A DNA stretch of 9,022 bases from Phycisphaerae bacterium. GTDB lineage: Bacteria; Planctomycetota; Phycisphaerae; Sedimentisphaerales; Anaerohalosphaeraceae. This document shows positions 7,970 to 9,022 of the stretch, piece by piece. Location of the stretch: the NCBI GenBank assembly GCA_021736615.1, contig JAIPFN010000246.1:1-9022 (forward strand), in the 5' to 3' direction. Under the pieces are notes generated by a model. It saw only the letters and a program-made list of their open reading frames with translations, was not told where the DNA came from and did not search any database. Numbering within the stretch: the first letter of the stretch is position 1; the number at the start of each line of letters is the position of its first letter. Position numbers and translations under genes: made by a program.

Positions 7970-8007
7970 AGACAGGGTTCGGATATTTCGGGCTCTGTCT
8001 TTTTTTT
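7970..8007 (+). terminator. Intrinsic (rho-independent) terminator
   Basis: AGACAGGG (7970-7977) pairs with CTCTGTCT (7993-8000), eight pairs including one G-U, around a 15-nt loop, and eight consecutive T residues follow (8000-8007). It lies 33 nt after the esterase stop and should end the upstream transcription unit, making the GH2 gene a separate unit. Confidence 0.8.
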
Positions 8008-8059
8008 GCAGTTGTGTGAGTTAATGCCTTGGATTTCGATGGAGTGAATCCTTGAAAAA

Positions 8060-8077
8060 GGTTACCATAGGGTTACC
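8060..8077. repeat. Tandem GGTTACC repeat, 11-bp period
   Basis: GGTTACC occurs at 8060-8066 and again at 8071-8077 with ATAG between, i.e. spaced one helical turn apart. Each copy is itself a GGT-n-ACC dyad. A-tract and T-tract sequence flank the pair. It looks like a double binding site for a transcription factor upstream of the TATAAT at 8118. Confidence 0.45.
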
Positions 8078-8117
8078 GTTTTTACACCACTTTTTCGTTT
8101 GCGGAATATTGTTTATC

Positions 8118-8134
8118 TATAATTACGTGTAATT
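8118..8134 (+). promoter_or_regulatory. Candidate -10 box overlapping an inverted repeat
   Basis: TATAAT (8118-8123) matches the sigma-70 -10 consensus exactly. The inverted repeat AATTAC-GT-GTAATT (8121-8134) overlaps its end and would cover the expected transcription start near 8130, a typical repressor position. The -35 region (about 8094-8100, TTTCGTT) is poor, so the promoter would need an activator, for which the GGTTACC pair is a candidate. Confidence 0.35.
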
Positions 8135-8227
8135 TCTTCGTCCTTGAGTTGATATCGGTGTATTTTTTGATTTAGCGTTAAGGTAGATACATAGTGTTAA
8201 TTTTATCGTCTTTTCTTGAGAAATTTT

Positions 8228-8356
8228 ATGTTTAAGATTTGGATGTATTGGGGTGAGGTAAATGCTCGACGACATATTTGTTCGGTTTTTGTATTGGGCG
8301 GGGTACTTTTGGCATTGTTTTGGATGGGGGTATTTATTTGCAAAACTGCAATATAA
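8228..8356 (+). CDS. Candidate small membrane protein, 42 aa
   Basis: Short ORF with a mixed basic N-half (ARRH at 13-16) and a hydrophobic stretch SVFVLGGVLLALFWMGVF (19-36) long enough for one transmembrane helix, ending KTAI. The ribosome binding site is weak (GAG 7 nt upstream). It overlaps the next candidate in another frame, so at most one is likely to be the main product. T-rich DNA encodes hydrophobic residues by chance, so this may be spurious. No family is recognised. Confidence 0.2.
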   Translation: MFKIWMYWGEVNARRHICSVFVLGGVLLALFWMGVFICKTAI

Positions 8357-8417
8357 TCCTGTTCTGAATCGTTTAATTGTTTATATTATAGTTTGTTTAG
8401 TTATTAATGGTATTTAG
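8262..8417 (+). CDS. Candidate small hydrophobic protein or leader peptide, 51 aa
   Basis: Short ORF with a good Shine-Dalgarno stretch GGGGTGAGG (8250-8258) just before its ATG. The peptide starts MLDDIFVRFL, is rich in aromatic residues (four Trp and several Phe/Tyr within residues 5-26), then has a hydrophobic C-terminal stretch LIVYIIVCLVINGI (38-51). It stops 10 nt before the GH2 start codon, a spacing compatible with translational coupling. A leader-peptide role or a small membrane partner is possible; chance coding in T-rich DNA is the alternative. I recognise no family. Confidence 0.3.
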   Translation: MLDDIFVRFLYWAGYFWHCFGWGYLFAKLQYNPVLNRLIVYIIVCLVINGI

Positions 8418-8427
8418 TAGGGATAAA

Positions 8428-9022
8428 ATGGAACGATACACAAAACGCTCTTTTTTGGCGGCACTTATTGTACTTATGTCGGTTATTTCTGTATTGAATG
8501 TTTTTGCAGGCGATGCCGGTAAATCAACTTGCGGGCGGGTTGATTTTAACCGCGGCTGGAGTTTTGTTAAGAGCGACGCTAAATGGATGGACGACTTTGC
8601 CGCCGAGGAGAAGGAAATGTCTGCTGTTATTTTGCCGCACTCGTGGAACGCCGATGATATGGGGCCGGGTTTGAAGGATCCCTATATCGGCGGCGGGTGG
8701 TACCGCAAGACCTTTACGGCTCCGGAATTAAAACCGGGTCAGCGTTTGCTTATCGAATTTGAAGGTATTACTAATTCCTCCAGGGTCTGGGTTAACGGCG
8801 GTTATGCGGGGGGGCGTAACGGCGGGTTCCTTTCGTCTCTGCTTGATATTACGGACCTTTTGGATGAGGGCGAAAATACTATTGTCGTCCGGGCAGACAA
8901 CAGCTATAAACTCGAAGCTGCAATGCCGGTGTGGATCGGATGGGACCGCCATGGCGGAATATCTCGCCCGGTGTGGCTGCATGTCCGTGATCATGCGTAT
9001 ATCGCCTGCGCAGGTGTAGAGA
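8428..9022 (+). CDS. Glycoside hydrolase family 2 enzyme, 3'-truncated by window edge
   Basis: The open frame runs from ATG 8428 to the window end without a stop (198 complete codons). AGGGA at 8419-8423 precedes the start by 4 nt. Signal peptide: MERYTKR, hydrophobic SFLAALIVLMSVISVLNVFA, likely cleavage after Ala27. Residues about 36-190 are the GH2 N-terminal sugar-binding jelly-roll: FNRGWSF (40-46), ILPHSWN (68-74), GGGWYRKTF (88-96), VWVNGGYAGG (120-129), ENTIVVRADNS (149-159) and GGISRPVWL (176-184). The Ig-like and TIM-barrel domains with the two catalytic Glu residues lie beyond the window, so activity (beta-galactosidase, beta-glucuronidase, beta-mannosidase or other) cannot be assigned. 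It follows a terminator and a long leader, so it probably has its own promoter, while its position suggests the same degradative pathway. Confidence 0.9.
   Translation, partial: MERYTKRSFLAALIVLMSVISVLNVFAGDAGKSTCGRVDFNRGWSFVKSDAKWMDDFAAEEKEMSAVILPHSWNADDMGPGLKDPYIGGGWYRKTFTAPELKPGQRLLIEFEGITNSSRVWVNGGYAGGRNGGFLSSLLDITDLLDEGENTIVVRADNSYKLEAAMPVWIGWDRHGGISRPVWLHVRDHAYIACAGVE

Larger units (their letters stand above)
8008..8427 (+). promoter_or_regulatory. Long AT-rich regulatory/leader region upstream of the GH2 gene
   Basis: About 420 bp between the terminator and the GH2 start. It contains, in order, a tandem GGTTACC repeat, a TATAAT box overlapping an inverted repeat, and two overlapping small ORFs for hydrophobic peptides (listed separately). 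A second TATAAT occurs at 8352-8357. No -35 element near consensus was found at the usual spacing from either box. I see no riboswitch fold that I recognise and no tRNA. Confidence 0.5.

Noticed and set aside
8352..8357. Second TATAAT as GH2 promoter
   Set aside because: No acceptable -35 at 16-18 bp spacing; TTGCAA at 8338-8343 is only 8 bp away. Kept as a remark, not called as a promoter.

Overview
The window is part of a bacterial carbohydrate-degradation locus. Five protein-coding genes, all on the plus strand, run in the order sulfatase (5' end cut off by the window), ThuA-like protein, GH78 alpha-L-rhamnosidase (putative lipoprotein), SGNH/sialate-O-acetylesterase-type carbohydrate esterase, and a glycoside hydrolase family 2 enzyme (3' end cut off). 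Every gene whose start is visible encodes an export signal, so this looks like an extracytoplasmic enzyme set. No transporter, SusC/SusD pair, regulator, transposase, tRNA, rRNA or CRISPR array is visible.

Organism (inference): the moderate GC content, many sulfatase/esterase/rhamnosidase genes without SusCD, a secreted ThuA-like protein, and long AT-rich spacers between co-directional genes fit the PVC group (Planctomycetota such as Phycisphaerae/Sedimentisphaerales, or Kiritimatiellota/Lentisphaerota). Taxonomy cannot be settled from the sequence alone.

Layout: 1-1329 sulfatase with the CSPSR formylglycine motif at the very start of the window; 1392-2387 ThuA-like protein, 62 bp downstream and probably co-transcribed; 2388-2584 spacer with a perfect 10-bp inverted repeat; 2585-5341 GH78; 5342-5575 AT-rich spacer; 5576-7936 esterase with what looks like a PA14-type insertion inside its catalytic domain; 7937-8007 two hairpins, the second a good intrinsic terminator; 8008-8427 a long AT-rich region with a tandem GGTTACC repeat, a TATAAT box overlapping an inverted repeat, and two overlapping small ORFs coding for hydrophobic peptides; 8428-end the N-terminal 198 residues of a GH2 enzyme.

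Working together (inference): the sulfatase and the acetylesterase would strip sulfate and acetyl groups, GH78 would release alpha-L-rhamnose, and GH2 would remove a beta-linked sugar (galactose, glucuronic acid, mannose or similar). The natural target class is a sulfated and/or acetylated rhamnose-containing glycan such as an algal ulvan-like polysaccharide, another bacterial or algal exopolysaccharide, or a decorated pectic rhamnogalacturonan. The part played by the ThuA-like protein is unknown. The most unusual parts are the domain architecture of the esterase and the unexplained 0.5-kb leader/regulatory region in front of the GH2 gene.
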